Under the pieces are notes generated by a model, which saw only the letters and a list, made by a program, of their open reading frames with translations, was not told the origin of the DNA and did no database searches. DNA of 53,036 nucleotides from Eubacterium sp. AF16-48 (GTDB lineage: Bacteria > Bacillota > Clostridia > Lachnospirales > Lachnospiraceae): positions 1-53,036 of the forward strand of contig NZ_QUHB01000014.1 of NCBI RefSeq assembly GCF_003479405.1, written 5' to 3'. Of this stretch, positions 1 through 9,320 are shown in pieces. Within the stretch, counting starts at the first letter, position 1, and each line of letters opens with the position of its first letter. The position numbers and the translations under genes are program-made.

Positions 1-905
1 AATTCATAATGTACATCTTCACTGTATGCTTTTCCCGTACTATCATTCATTGATGGTGCCGGAATTCCCGCAACAATACTGTCTTTTTCCTTGTCAATAA
101 ATGAAATCCCACCACCTACTGCATCAAGACGTACCTCAAGATTTTCAGTACATATTTTATATAAAAATTCATTATTATCAGGAATTTCATTAAGTATAAT
201 GTCTTCTTTCATTCCATGCTCTAACGAATGATATGCTATTTTTGTATCATTCCCGGTGTTTTCATATACTGCCTTTATGCTTTTTTCTTCCTTCTTTCCA
301 GTTACGGCATCCTCAATTTTTTCAGTTTCTAATGATACCTTATCGGTTTTAGTTTCTACATAATCATCCGAATTCTCCCCGGCATCCAACGGTACAAATG
401 ATATTCTGTAGTCATCCTGTGTAAGAAGAACCGGGCTTTCCTCCCCGATTGTTTCCGGCAAATATTGTTTTGTATCTCCGGACTTATTTACATACTTGTA
501 TTTTTTTGAATTTTTTACGGAAATATTTTTTGCCAAAGATATGATTTTCTTATCCTGTGATTCAGCGGAAACCAACTCTGAATTATAATTTCTTAATTTT
601 CCATCCTCTTCAAAGCGTATGTTGTCTGAATAATATACTGTTTTTTTCATTCCGTTGCTCATAAGGTACGTGTTTGAATTTTCATCTCTCATACTCTTTA
701 TTTCCTTAATTACAACAGGCTTTTCTCTACCTTCATCATCAATGCTCTTGTCATTATTTTCAATTATTTCCTGTTTATCTGACATTAAAGCATTTTCCTT
801 TGTGATTTCCGACTCTGATTGCACTGCTGAAACATTAATACTTGTTACACACAATGCCATTGCCATTACTACCGAAATCATTTTACCATAAATGTTCCTT
901 CTCAT
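1..905 (-). CDS. Secreted Rhs/WapA-like wall-associated protein, N-terminal part (runs off left edge)
   Basis: The frame is open for all 301 codons from an ATG at 905 to the window edge; a GGAGG ribosome site lies just upstream. Residues 1-28 form a signal peptide (basic start, hydrophobic VVMAMALCVTSINVSA). Next come a polar Asp/Glu/Lys-rich stretch and a segment reading NTYLMSNGMKKTVYYSDNIR then FEEDGKLRNYNSELV. That pattern (thing expressed by the cell / SDNI-F--DGKL--YN-EL) resembles the N-terminal region of Firmicute DNRLRE/Rhs-repeat proteins (WapA-like), which are large secreted proteins often ending in a variable toxin. The Rhs repeats and any toxin tip lie outside the window, so toxin function is inference. 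It is the last gene in its direction here, behind its own likely promoter at 1119-1147 and a leader of about 205 nt. Confidence 0.7.
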   Translation of the reverse strand, partial: MRRNIYGKMISVVMAMALCVTSINVSAVQSESEITKENALMSDKQEIIENNDKSIDDEGREKPVVIKEIKSMRDENSNTYLMSNGMKKTVYYSDNIRFEEDGKLRNYNSELVSAESQDKKIISLAKNISVKNSKKYKYVNKSGDTKQYLPETIGEESPVLLTQDDYRISFVPLDAGENSDDYVETKTDKVSLETEKIEDAVTGKKEEKSIKAVYENTGNDTKIAYHSLEHGMKEDIILNEIPDNNEFLYKICTENLEVRLDAVGGGISFIDKEKDSIVAGIPAPSMNDSTGKAYSEDVHYE

Positions 906-1118
906 AACTTTTCCTCCATTTCCTTTGTTCACTACTTCAATTTCTCCCTAAGTTCCATTTTTAAAAATGGGGGTTCTTACAAGTAATATTTATGATTGAT
1001 TATAAGTGCTATAATCCTAACCTCTGATCCCCCTTTTTATTTGTTCTTCATTGTCTACTTGCCCCCACCAAACCAAATATAATTCGTACAAGACTTTCAC
1101 TCACATTTTATTATTGGG

Positions 1119-1169
1119 ATTTTAATATTTCAATAGATCTTGCGCAAGCGTACCTTTTTTTTGCGCAAG
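1119..1169 (-). promoter_or_regulatory. Promoter of the Rhs/WapA-like gene with two TTGCGCAA palindromes
   Basis: On the minus strand a -35 TTGCGC (1142-1147), a 17-nt spacer and a -10 TAAAAT (1119-1124) point towards the gene starting at 905. The -35 is part of the 10-bp palindrome cttgcgcaag (1139-1148). A second TTGCGCAA core sits at 1161-1168, 21 bp away, which is two helical turns. The spacing suggests a pair of sites for a dimeric regulator on one DNA face. The regulator is unknown. Confidence 0.5.
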
Positions 1170-1191
1170 TGATGCTTTTAGCGACGGATTT

Positions 1192-1346
1192 CTTATTGAT
1201 TTTCGTGTTTATTTTTTTCATTAATTAGATATTTTTAAAACGAAAATCAATAAGCGGCGTGCATTCCTTAAATGCACGCCTATAAACCCAAAAGAACACA
1301 CAGCCTCTTGTGCAAGCACAAGGCTGTGTGTTCTTTTGGGTTTATA
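1192..1346 (-). repeat. Three-hairpin intergenic element downstream of ilvC
   Basis: Reading away from ilvC on the minus strand there are three adjacent inverted repeats. The first has 25-bp perfect arms at 1281-1305 and 1322-1346, with an apex containing TGCTTGCA. The second has 10-bp arms, 1256-1265 and 1271-1280 (GGCGTGCATT against AATGCACGCC). The third has 14-bp arms, 1192-1205 and 1241-1254 (cttattgattttcg), around an AT-rich 35-nt spacer. No canonical T-run follows the first stem, so this is not a plain terminator, although it may end ilvC transcription. The same arrangement recurs behind pgk at 17172-17279. Confidence 0.7.
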
Positions 1347-1373
1347 ATCCTTCGCTTAAAAATTGCTAACGGA

Positions 1374-2456
<1,083 letters not shown>

Positions 2457-2480
2457 TTAATTCTCTATATATAAACTACA

Positions 2481-2963
2481 CTATTTAATTCCTCTTGCAA
2501 GACCTGTGATACCTGTTCTTACTAATTCTAAAATCTCATAATCTTCAAGAAGACTTAAAAATGCAGAAAGCTTTGACTGGCTTCCTGTAATCTCAATCAT
2601 AACACTGTCCTTTGCCACATCAACAATATTAGCCCTGAAAATTTCAGTCACGGATATAATCTGCTGTCTCTGTGCAGGAGTAGTCTTTATCTTTACAAGA
2701 ATAAGTTCCCTTGTAACTGAATTATTAAGTTCTAAAACATCAACTCTTCTGACATCCTCTAACTTTGTAATCTGCTTAACAATCTGTTCTAATATAGCAT
2801 CATCACCTGTTACTACAATAGTCATTCTGGAATATTTAGGATTTTCAGTCTCTCCAACTGTTAAACTGTCAATGTTATATCCTCTTCTGCTAAACAAACC
2901 GGCAATTCTGTTAAGAACACCTGATGTGTTATCTACTAAAACCGATAATACCTTTTTATTCAT
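2481..2963 (-). CDS. ilvN: Acetolactate synthase small (regulatory) subunit
   Basis: Regulatory subunit of acetohydroxyacid synthase; it binds valine and activates the catalytic subunit. The product is 160 aa: an ACT domain (about residues 3-78, LSVLVDNTSGVLNRIAGLFS and RRGYNIDSLTVG) followed by the ALS small-subunit C-terminal domain. The start at 2963 follows AGAGG with an eight-base gap; longer in-frame readings upstream would cover the promoter and lack a ribosome site. It is the first gene of an ilvN-ilvC unit. The large subunit is not adjacent, which is unusual and implies it is encoded elsewhere. Confidence 0.95.
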   Translation of the reverse strand: MNKKVLSVLVDNTSGVLNRIAGLFSRRGYNIDSLTVGETENPKYSRMTIVVTGDDAILEQIVKQITKLEDVRRVDVLELNNSVTRELILVKIKTTPAQRQQIISVTEIFRANIVDVAKDSVMIEITGSQSKLSAFLSLLEDYEILELVRTGITGLARGIK

Positions 2964-3000
2964 ATGTACATCCTCTTTTCTCAGATTTAATGCTCGTATA

Positions 3001-3029
3001 ATCATAACACATATATTTTTACGTTTCAA
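3001..3029 (-). promoter_or_regulatory. Promoter of ilvN-ilvC
   Basis: Minus-strand -35 TTGAAA (3024-3029), 17-nt spacer, -10 TATGAT (3001-3006). The start site would be near 2994, leaving a leader of only about 30 nt, so there is no room for a T-box or peptide attenuator. A 16-bp AT palindrome (3044-3059) lies just upstream. Confidence 0.65.
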
Positions 3030-3108
3030 TATTTAGTGAAAATATTTTATTAATAAAATTTCATACATTCAACGAATTATGCAATTATGACATTACTAAA
3101 ATATGTTA

Positions 3109-3137
3109 TTGTAAAATTCATTAGAATATGTTATTAT
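3109..3137 (+). promoter_or_regulatory. Promoter of tRNA-Thr
   Basis: -35 TTGTAA (3109-3114), 17-nt spacer, -10 TATTAT (3132-3137), placing the start about 12 bases before the mature tRNA. It is divergent from the ilvN promoter. Confidence 0.6.
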
Positions 3138-3155
3138 TTTTAAGTCGTATGACAG

Positions 3156-3228
3156 GCTGCCATGGCTCAGGAGGTAGAGCGTCGCCTTGGTAAGGCGGAG
3201 GCCACGGGTTCAAATCCCGTTGGCAGCT
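3156..3228 (+). tRNA. tRNA-Thr (anticodon GGT)
   Basis: All four arms can be folded. The acceptor GCTGCCA pairs with TGGCAGC. The anticodon stem TCGCC/GGCGG holds loop TTGGTAA, so the anticodon is GGT (3189-3191). The T arm is ACGGG-TTCAAAT-CCCGT. The discriminator is T and CCA is not encoded. T-rich sequence follows but no clear hairpin. Confidence 0.96.
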
Positions 3229-3328
3229 TTATTTTTTTGCCTTTTTTAAAGTTTCTCATCATATTTGAATCATTTGTGTTGCATTTCGTGTTGTATAGAA
3301 TTAGAAACACCATATTGATATTCCTTTT

Positions 3329-4243
3329 TTATTTATTTTCCAATACACGTATTCCATGATAAAACATTTCATTTATCGGAGTAGGCACATTAAGCTCTTT
3401 ACCCATTTTTACCACATTACCTGCAAACATATCTATTTCCGTTTTCTTCCCTGCTTCTAAATCCTGAAGGGTTGATGGTTTGTTCTTTTCAGGTATTGTA
3501 ACTACAGTTTTGTTTTGTGCCTCTATTTCCTTTTCCCCTAAATCAATTCCTTTTTTCCCGGCAATTGCAGCCACCTCTCTCATGGCATTTATTCTAATCC
3601 AGTTTGCATTATCATCAGTTCTAAAAGCGCCAAAAGGTATACCTAAAAGGGCACAGGTCATATTTTCTCCAATATTGCACATATATTTAAACCAGATTCC
3701 CTTTAACATATCTTTCTCAATGGAGTAGGGAATATCAGCCTTATCAAAAACCTCTTTTACCGCCAAAACCCTGTCTGTATACTCGTGATTTTCTTTCTCA
3801 CCAAAGTGAATTTTTCCCCAATATGGATCAAAATCAGCCTTGCCATCCTTCATAACTACTGACATTCTCATAAATGAATATAAAACATGCTCATTTCCAA
3901 ATTCTTTTATCAGACGTTCCTCACTGTCAACCCCATTTAAAAGTGACAAAATAAGGGTATTTTTCCCTACCTGATTTCTAATATCCTCGATAGCTTGCTC
4001 TAAGGAATATCCCTTAACGCCAATTATTATTAAATCGGCCTCATCTCCCATTACATCAGGAGTAATTATTGGGAACTTATAATTTATTCCATTTACGGTG
4101 ACACCTTTATTTTCTAATCTTTCTTTTCTTTCACCATTGGCAATAACCCTAAAGTTTTCACCATAAGTTTCATATAATCTCGGTGCAAAAAATACTCCCA
4201 TGGCTCCTAATCCGATTAAAGATATTTTTTCTATATGTTTCAT
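3329..4243 (-). CDS. panE: Ketopantoate reductase family protein (2-dehydropantoate 2-reductase)
   Basis: Predicted NADPH-dependent reduction of 2-dehydropantoate to pantoate for coenzyme A synthesis. The 304-aa product begins with a Rossmann motif (ISLIGLGAMGVFFAPRLYE), has the SLLNGV segment near residue 110, and carries the C-terminal ApbA helical domain with the KGIWFKYMCNIGENM stretch that contains the family's Lys and Asn. The start has AGGAGG upstream. It is the last gene of the hflX-side run and lies about 70 bases after hflX. Several paralogues of this family act on other 2-keto acids, and no panB or panC is next to it, so the substrate is inferred from family only. Confidence 0.8.
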   Translation of the reverse strand: MKHIEKISLIGLGAMGVFFAPRLYETYGENFRVIANGERKERLENKGVTVNGINYKFPIITPDVMGDEADLIIIGVKGYSLEQAIEDIRNQVGKNTLILSLLNGVDSEERLIKEFGNEHVLYSFMRMSVVMKDGKADFDPYWGKIHFGEKENHEYTDRVLAVKEVFDKADIPYSIEKDMLKGIWFKYMCNIGENMTCALLGIPFGAFRTDDNANWIRINAMREVAAIAGKKGIDLGEKEIEAQNKTVVTIPEKNKPSTLQDLEAGKKTEIDMFAGNVVKMGKELNVPTPINEMFYHGIRVLENK

Positions 4244-4315
4244 TACAATGCCTCCTGTCCTTCTCCTTAATTGCTTCTTTTGTAGTCATTGTTATGCCTT
4301 TCGTTTCTGATATGT

Positions 4316-5548
4316 CTATATTCTGTCCATAATTTGCGAAGGTACATATGCCTTAAGATGTATTCCATCTTCTTTATATTCCTCACTAAGTACCTGACCG
4401 TATTTTCTGATTATTCCTATTTTTCCTGCTTCTGAATAATCGTATACCTTTTCCACCATTACACGCATGGATTTCAAAGCTGCCTCTATTGCGTCATTTA
4501 TTTCATTTAGTCCGATATTTTTCTTTATTGCAGCACTAACTGTGTAATCAGCATTAAAATCCCTTAAAACCGGCTTTTCTTCTACCTTATCTATTTTGTT
4601 AAATACCGTAATGATTATTTTATCTTTTACTTCAAGATTTTTTAGTGTTTCATAAACTGCATGGACATTTTTATCCATAGAAGGATTTGAACAGTCCACC
4701 ACATGAATAATTATATCTGAATACTTTGCCTCTTCTAAGGTACTTCTGAAAGCATCTATTAAGTGATGAGGCAATTTTCTTATAAATCCGACTGTATCTG
4801 TCAGTAAAACCTCCTGACCGTTAGGAAGCTTATAATTTCTCGTTGTAGGATCAAGAGTTGCAAAAAGCTTGTCTTCCTCTAGCACATTTGCCGCTGTTAA
4901 AGTATTAAGTAGTGTAGACTTTCCGGCGTTGGTATATCCCACTATGGCAACCACCGGAACAGGATTGTCCTGTCTTTTAGCCCTTGTAACCTGTCTGTGG
5001 CTTTCCATATTTCTAACCTGTTCCTTTAGCTGGGATATTCTGTTTCTGATAAGACGTCTGTCTACCTCTAATTTCTTTTCTCCCGGGCCTCTTGTTCCTA
5101 TTCCGCCACCCTGTCTTGAAAGATTTCTCATTCCAATAAGTCTTGTGGAACGATACCTAAGCTGTGCTAACTCTACCTGGATTTTTCCTTCGGCACTTTT
5201 TGCCCTTCCTGCAAAAATATCAAGAATTATAAGAGTTCTGTCCATTACCTTAACATCTAATTCATCTTCAAGATTCTTATATTGTGCAGGAGATAATTCA
5301 TCATCACATACTATGGCATCTGCCTCTGTTTCCCATATTAAATCCTTTATTTCCTGAACCTTTCCTGAACCTACATAGGTAGTGTTATTAATGTGGTCTA
5401 AATTTTGGATAACTCTTCCCACAACCACTGCACCTGCTGTATTAACCAGCTCCTCCAGTTCATCTAAAGATTCCATTGCGTCATCTTCATTTCCTGTTGC
5501 CACGGCAACTAAAATTATTTTTTCCGTATTTTCTGCGGTTTCGTACAT
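4316..5548 (-). CDS. hflX: GTPase HflX
   Basis: Ribosome-associated GTPase that splits or rescues stalled 70S ribosomes under stress. The 410-aa product has an N-terminal HflX domain with the glycine-rich RQGGGIGTRGPGEKKLE turn near residue 145. The G domain carries G1 GYTNAGKST near residue 204, G3 DTVGF and G4 NKID. The C-terminal domain is short. AAGGAG precedes the ATG. It starts nine bases after the upstream MATE gene, suggesting co-transcription. Confidence 0.95.
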   Translation of the reverse strand: MYETAENTEKIILVAVATGNEDDAMESLDELEELVNTAGAVVVGRVIQNLDHINNTTYVGSGKVQEIKDLIWETEADAIVCDDELSPAQYKNLEDELDVKVMDRTLIILDIFAGRAKSAEGKIQVELAQLRYRSTRLIGMRNLSRQGGGIGTRGPGEKKLEVDRRLIRNRISQLKEQVRNMESHRQVTRAKRQDNPVPVVAIVGYTNAGKSTLLNTLTAANVLEEDKLFATLDPTTRNYKLPNGQEVLLTDTVGFIRKLPHHLIDAFRSTLEEAKYSDIIIHVVDCSNPSMDKNVHAVYETLKNLEVKDKIIITVFNKIDKVEEKPVLRDFNADYTVSAAIKKNIGLNEINDAIEAALKSMRVMVEKVYDYSEAGKIGIIRKYGQVLSEEYKEDGIHLKAYVPSQIMDRI

Positions 5549-5557
5549 AAACGCTCC

Positions 5558-6922
5558 TTAAATATCATTTTTTACTATGTTAATATTTTTCCATTTGCCT
5601 TTTTTATACCTTATAAGGCTAAACAGTCCGTTTAAAAGCCATGTTATTCCCGTAGCATAGAATACTCCGTAGCTTCCCATGAAAGGTATAAGGGTAAGAG
5701 GATATGCAAAACCTACACGTCCTATACACTCCACAATTCCGGTAAACAGTGAAAATATTGCATCTCCAGCACCATTTAACACATTTCTGGTGGTATATAT
5801 CATTCCCAAAAATATGTAAAAACAGCTTGTTATTCTAAGTCCGTCAACAGCCTGTTTCATAACCGTAGGGTCTTTTCCGAATATGGAAACAATCTGCGGT
5901 GTAAATATCCAGAATAAAAGCATTATGCTAATTGCAAATATTGTGGTAATGGTTGTTGCCGTGTTAAATCCTTTTTTTACCCTGTCAATTTTTCCGGCTC
6001 CAAGATTTTGTCCCGTATATGTAGATACTGCTGCACCCATAGACATAAATGGCTGTTGGATAAGGGTTTCAATTCTTGATACTACCGTAAAAGCCGTGGT
6101 AAAATCTGCTCCATAGCTGTTTACAATTGCCTGTAAAACAATTAATGAAAAAGCAATAAGTGCATTTTGCAATGCTACCGGAATACCCAGTCTCATGCTT
6201 TTTCTAATTATCATATTATTGATTTTGAAATTTTCTCTTTTAATTCTAAAATATGAATTACTTTTATAAGCATATATTATACATGTTATTGCTGAAATAA
6301 ACTGCGAAAACGCTGTGGCAACACCTGCTCCCACTACTCCCCAGTTAAACACCAGCACAAAAATAAGATCTAATATAACATTAAGAATGCTGGCAAATAT
6401 CAAAAAGATCAAAGGTGTCTTGCTGTCTCCCAATGCTCTTAAAATACCTGATACACCATTGTATAATCCCATACATATAATACCAATTGATGTAACTTTA
6501 AGATACGCCACTGCATCCTCTAAAATAACTGCATCTGTCTGTAAAAGTATAAGAATAGGTCTTGCTGCAAAGTATCCCGCAATAGCCATTATGGTAGAGC
6601 ATGCAATTATAATTATGGTAGCATTTCCAATGGTGTCTTTAACATTTTTTTCATCATTGGCACCAAAATACTGGGAAACAATGATTCCAATTCCCACGGA
6701 AAGACCACCTACAAGTGAAAAGAAAAAAAACTGCAATGATGCTGTAGTTCCAATGGCTCCAAGGGCATTTGCACTTACAAACCGTCCAACTATTACGGAA
6801 TCCACCATATTGTACAGCTGTTGAAACACATTACCTATTAACAGTGGTATTGCAAATGCTAAAAGCAACTTGTATGGTGTTCCTACTGTCATATCTTTTA
6901 CATATTTATTCTGATTATCCAT
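5558..6922 (-). CDS. MATE family efflux transporter
   Basis: Predicted cation-coupled multidrug or metabolite exporter of the inner membrane. The 454-aa product has about twelve hydrophobic helices in two similar halves. The first half opens with the typical FAIPLLIGNVFQQLYNMVDS and VIVGRFVSANALGAIG; the second repeats the pattern (RLGIPVALQNALIAFS). I chose the ATG at 6922, six bases after GGAG; a TTG codon twelve bases further upstream overlaps that site. The substrate cannot be told from sequence. It sits between a PAP2 phosphatase and hflX on one strand. Confidence 0.92.
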   Translation of the reverse strand: MDNQNKYVKDMTVGTPYKLLLAFAIPLLIGNVFQQLYNMVDSVIVGRFVSANALGAIGTTASLQFFFFSLVGGLSVGIGIIVSQYFGANDEKNVKDTIGNATIIIIACSTIMAIAGYFAARPILILLQTDAVILEDAVAYLKVTSIGIICMGLYNGVSGILRALGDSKTPLIFLIFASILNVILDLIFVLVFNWGVVGAGVATAFSQFISAITCIIYAYKSNSYFRIKRENFKINNMIIRKSMRLGIPVALQNALIAFSLIVLQAIVNSYGADFTTAFTVVSRIETLIQQPFMSMGAAVSTYTGQNLGAGKIDRVKKGFNTATTITTIFAISIMLLFWIFTPQIVSIFGKDPTVMKQAVDGLRITSCFYIFLGMIYTTRNVLNGAGDAIFSLFTGIVECIGRVGFAYPLTLIPFMGSYGVFYATGITWLLNGLFSLIRYKKGKWKNINIVKNDI

Positions 6923-6941
6923 TTTAGTCTCCAATCCTTAA

Positions 6942-7436
6942 TTAAATAATGTAAAATCCAATTACTCCACTTAATATTCCAATAATAGCTCCGACAATTA
7001 CATCTTTTGGAAAATGTACTCCTGCTATTACTCTCATAAAACACATTAAAAAACTGTCAGCCAAAATAAGAATTCCCAAATGAACACTTATATAAAGTGC
7101 TGACATACCTATAACAAATGCTGAAAAAACATGACGGCTCGGCATTGACTGCCCCGTCTTTTCTTTTTTTACAACAGGCTTAAATTCATACAAAGTATAA
7201 GGTCTTGGTGCGTCCACAACATACCTGAAAATACTAACCAATATAAAAGATATGCCTGTTACTAAAACTATTCTTATTACCCTTTCATCCCTGTTTACTG
7301 CAAGAAATATAAGTATAACAAAATATGCCATATATACTACTCCCGTAATAATATTATTGGCATATTTTACTATACTTTCTCCATGTGGATATTTTCTTAC
7401 AAATTCTGAAATCTTTATGTAAGTTTCCTGTTTCAT
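6942..7436 (-). CDS. PAP2-type membrane phosphatase
   Basis: Predicted lipid or undecaprenyl-pyrophosphate-type phosphatase. The 164-aa product has about four to five membrane segments. The three PAP2 motifs are present with changes: RYVVDAPRP (Arg where many have Lys), PSRH (Arg for Gly) and RVIAGVHFPKD, which keeps the catalytic His and Asp. The start is three bases after the stop of the small DUF6472-like gene, whose last codons supply the weak ribosome site, so the two are probably translationally coupled. The exact lipid substrate is unknown. Confidence 0.85.
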   Translation of the reverse strand: MKQETYIKISEFVRKYPHGESIVKYANNIITGVVYMAYFVILIFLAVNRDERVIRIVLVTGISFILVSIFRYVVDAPRPYTLYEFKPVVKKEKTGQSMPSRHVFSAFVIGMSALYISVHLGILILADSFLMCFMRVIAGVHFPKDVIVGAIIGILSGVIGFYII

Positions 7437-7439
7437 TAC

Positions 7440-7619
7440 CTACTGCTTTCTTGCTATTCTATATTCATCACCATATGAGAAATATGGACAGCTGGAGTTT
7501 TTAAACTGAAGTAATCTGGCTAAATCATCTTCATCCATGTTTACCACACACCCATATTCCTCATATTCTTCATCATAAACATAATTACTGCAAAATTCGC
7601 AACTATTTTGTTCACTCAT
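7440..7619 (-). CDS. Small cysteine-containing protein, DUF6472-like
   Basis: A 59-aa product beginning MSEQNSCEFCSNYVYDEEYE. It has a CxxC pair near the N-terminus, two more cysteines, many acidic and tyrosine residues, and ends YGDEYRIARKQ. I recognise the pattern as the short DUF6472-type proteins common in Lachnospiraceae, with no known function. The cysteine spacing would allow metal binding, which is inference. AGGTG lies just upstream of the ATG. The gene is tucked between the aminotransferase (eight bases away) and PAP2 (three bases away), so all three are very likely on one transcript. Confidence 0.8.
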   Translation of the reverse strand: MSEQNSCEFCSNYVYDEEYEEYGCVVNMDEDDLARLLQFKNSSCPYFSYGDEYRIARKQ

Positions 7620-7627
7620 TATTTCAC

Positions 7628-8815
7628 CTACTTCTGATAGCTTTCTGCTAATTTCTTAAATGCCGGCAATGCATCCTCAATCTGTTTTGTCTGAACACAG
7701 TAAGAAATTCTTACATATCCCGGTGTTCCAAAGCTGTCAGCAGGAACTAACAAAAGTTCATGCTCTTTTGCCTTTTCGCAGAATTCATGGGCATCATCTC
7801 CCATTGCCTTTACAAAAAGATAAAATGCTCCATCAGGATATACACATTCATATCCCATTTCCGTAAGGTTGTTGTAAAGTAAATCCCTGTTTACCTTATA
7901 AATTGAAATATCCGCTGTATCATCAATACACTTTTCAATAACTCTCTGATACATACTTGATGCACATACATACCCAAGGGCACGTCCTGCACCACAAACT
8001 GCTGCATAGGCATCTCCTGCATCTTTCATCTTTGGAGAAACAACAATGTATCCTATACGTTCTCCCGGAAGGGATAAAGCCTTGCTGTATGAATAACATA
8101 CAAAAGTATCATCATAGTAATTAATAAGATATGGAACCTCTATATCATCATAAACCAATTCTCTGTATGGCTCGTCCGTTACAAGAAAAATAGGATGTCC
8201 ATATTCCTTTTCCTTCTTTCTTAACAAATCGCACATTTTTTCAATTGTTTCTACTGAATAAACAACACCTGAAGGATTGTTAGGAGAATTTATTACAACT
8301 GCTTTTGTTTTCTCATTAATTGCAGCCTCAAATCCTTTCATATCTACCTGAAATGTTTTATCTTCAGATTTAACAGCCACAAGCTTTGCACCTGTTCTCT
8401 CTAAAAATACCCCATATTCCGGGAAATAAGGTGTAAACACTATACACTCGTCATCTTTCTGCATTATTGCATTAAATACAATGGTAAGAGATGATGCTGC
8501 ACCACAGGTCATATAAATGTTATCCGGTGCAATCTCTGTATTAAATCTGTTATTAATGTAATTTGCAATTGTAGTTCTAACCTTTGCATCTCCCTGAGCT
8601 GATGTATAGCCGTGAAGTGCCACTGAATCAAAATTGTTTACAAGGTCAATTATGGCATCATTTACTGATTTAGGTGCCGGAACACTTGGATTCCCTATGC
8701 TGAAATCAAAAACATTTTCAGCCCCTATTTCTGCCTTTCTCTTATTTCCATATTCAAAAATTTCCCTTATTTCTGAACGTACCTTTCCTAATTTAACTAA
8801 TGATTCTGTATACAT
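7628..8815 (-). CDS. Pyridoxal-phosphate aminotransferase, class I/II
   Basis: Predicted aspartate/aromatic-type aminotransferase of the fold-type I family. The 395-aa product has the substrate-binding NNPSG near residue 180 and the PLP lysine in SYSKALSLPGERIGY near residue 240. It ends with an Arg in GYVRISYC, which in this family binds the substrate carboxylate. The start is the ATG at 8815 after AGGAGG with seven bases between; a GTG further upstream overlaps the ribosome site. It lies 19 bases after smpB. The amino-donor preference cannot be decided from sequence. Confidence 0.9.
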   Translation of the reverse strand: MYTESLVKLGKVRSEIREIFEYGNKRKAEIGAENVFDFSIGNPSVPAPKSVNDAIIDLVNNFDSVALHGYTSAQGDAKVRTTIANYINNRFNTEIAPDNIYMTCGAASSLTIVFNAIMQKDDECIVFTPYFPEYGVFLERTGAKLVAVKSEDKTFQVDMKGFEAAINEKTKAVVINSPNNPSGVVYSVETIEKMCDLLRKKEKEYGHPIFLVTDEPYRELVYDDIEVPYLINYYDDTFVCYSYSKALSLPGERIGYIVVSPKMKDAGDAYAAVCGAGRALGYVCASSMYQRVIEKCIDDTADISIYKVNRDLLYNNLTEMGYECVYPDGAFYLFVKAMGDDAHEFCEKAKEHELLLVPADSFGTPGYVRISYCVQTKQIEDALPAFKKLAESYQK

Positions 8816-8834
8816 TTTATATCCTCCTGTCACT

Positions 8835-9299
8835 TTATCTCATTCTGATTTTGAAATCTCTTTCGCTTTCTCTCTTAATGTCTCTCTTTGCAATATCCTG
8901 TCGCTTATCATAGAGTTTCTTACCTCTTGCAAGACCTATCTCCACCTTCACCAAACTTCCCTTAAAGTAAACCCTAAGCGGAACCAGTGTTAGTCCCTTT
9001 TCATTTAACTTTCCTACAAGCTTATTTATCTCATATTTGTGAAGCATTAATTTCTTAGGTCTTAAAGGATCCTTGTTAAAAATATTGCCTTTTTCATATG
9101 GATTAATATGCATTCCATATATAATAACTTCTCCGTTATCCACTCTCACAAAGGATTCCTTAATACTGCAATGTCCCGCACGCAGGGACTTAACCTCAGT
9201 GCCATGCAACACAATTCCCGCTTCATAAGTATCCTCAATAAAATAATCATGTCTTGCCTTTTTGTTAGTAGCAATTAACTTTTCAGAAATTTTTGCCAT
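8835..9299 (-). CDS. smpB: SsrA-binding protein SmpB
   Basis: Binds tmRNA and delivers it to stalled ribosomes for trans-translation. The 154-aa product has the OB-fold signature [20 protein letters not shown] then [12 protein letters not shown], and the basic C-terminal tail ([17 protein letters not shown]) that enters the mRNA channel. AGGAGG precedes the ATG. It follows rnr by 21 bases, the usual rnr-smpB pairing; RNase R degrades the faulty messages that tmRNA tags. The ssrA gene itself is not in this window. Confidence 0.98.
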   Translation of the reverse strand: MAKISEKLIATNKKARHDYFIEDTYEAGIVLHGTEVKSLRAGHCSIKESFVRVDNGEVIIYGMHINPYEKGNIFNKDPLRPKKLMLHKYEINKLVGKLNEKGLTLVPLRVYFKGSLVKVEIGLARGKKLYDKRQDIAKRDIKRESERDFKIRMR

Positions 9300-9320
9300 G
9301 TTTTTCCCCTCCTTCCATAT

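Noticed and set aside
2964..3000. T-box or peptide leader in front of ilvN, and likewise in front of ilvE
   Set aside because: Predicted leaders are only about 30-35 nt, with no specifier loop or T-box sequence.
3162..3359. Plus-strand open frame starting in tRNA-Thr
   Set aside because: Its first third is the tRNA gene itself and no ribosome site precedes it.
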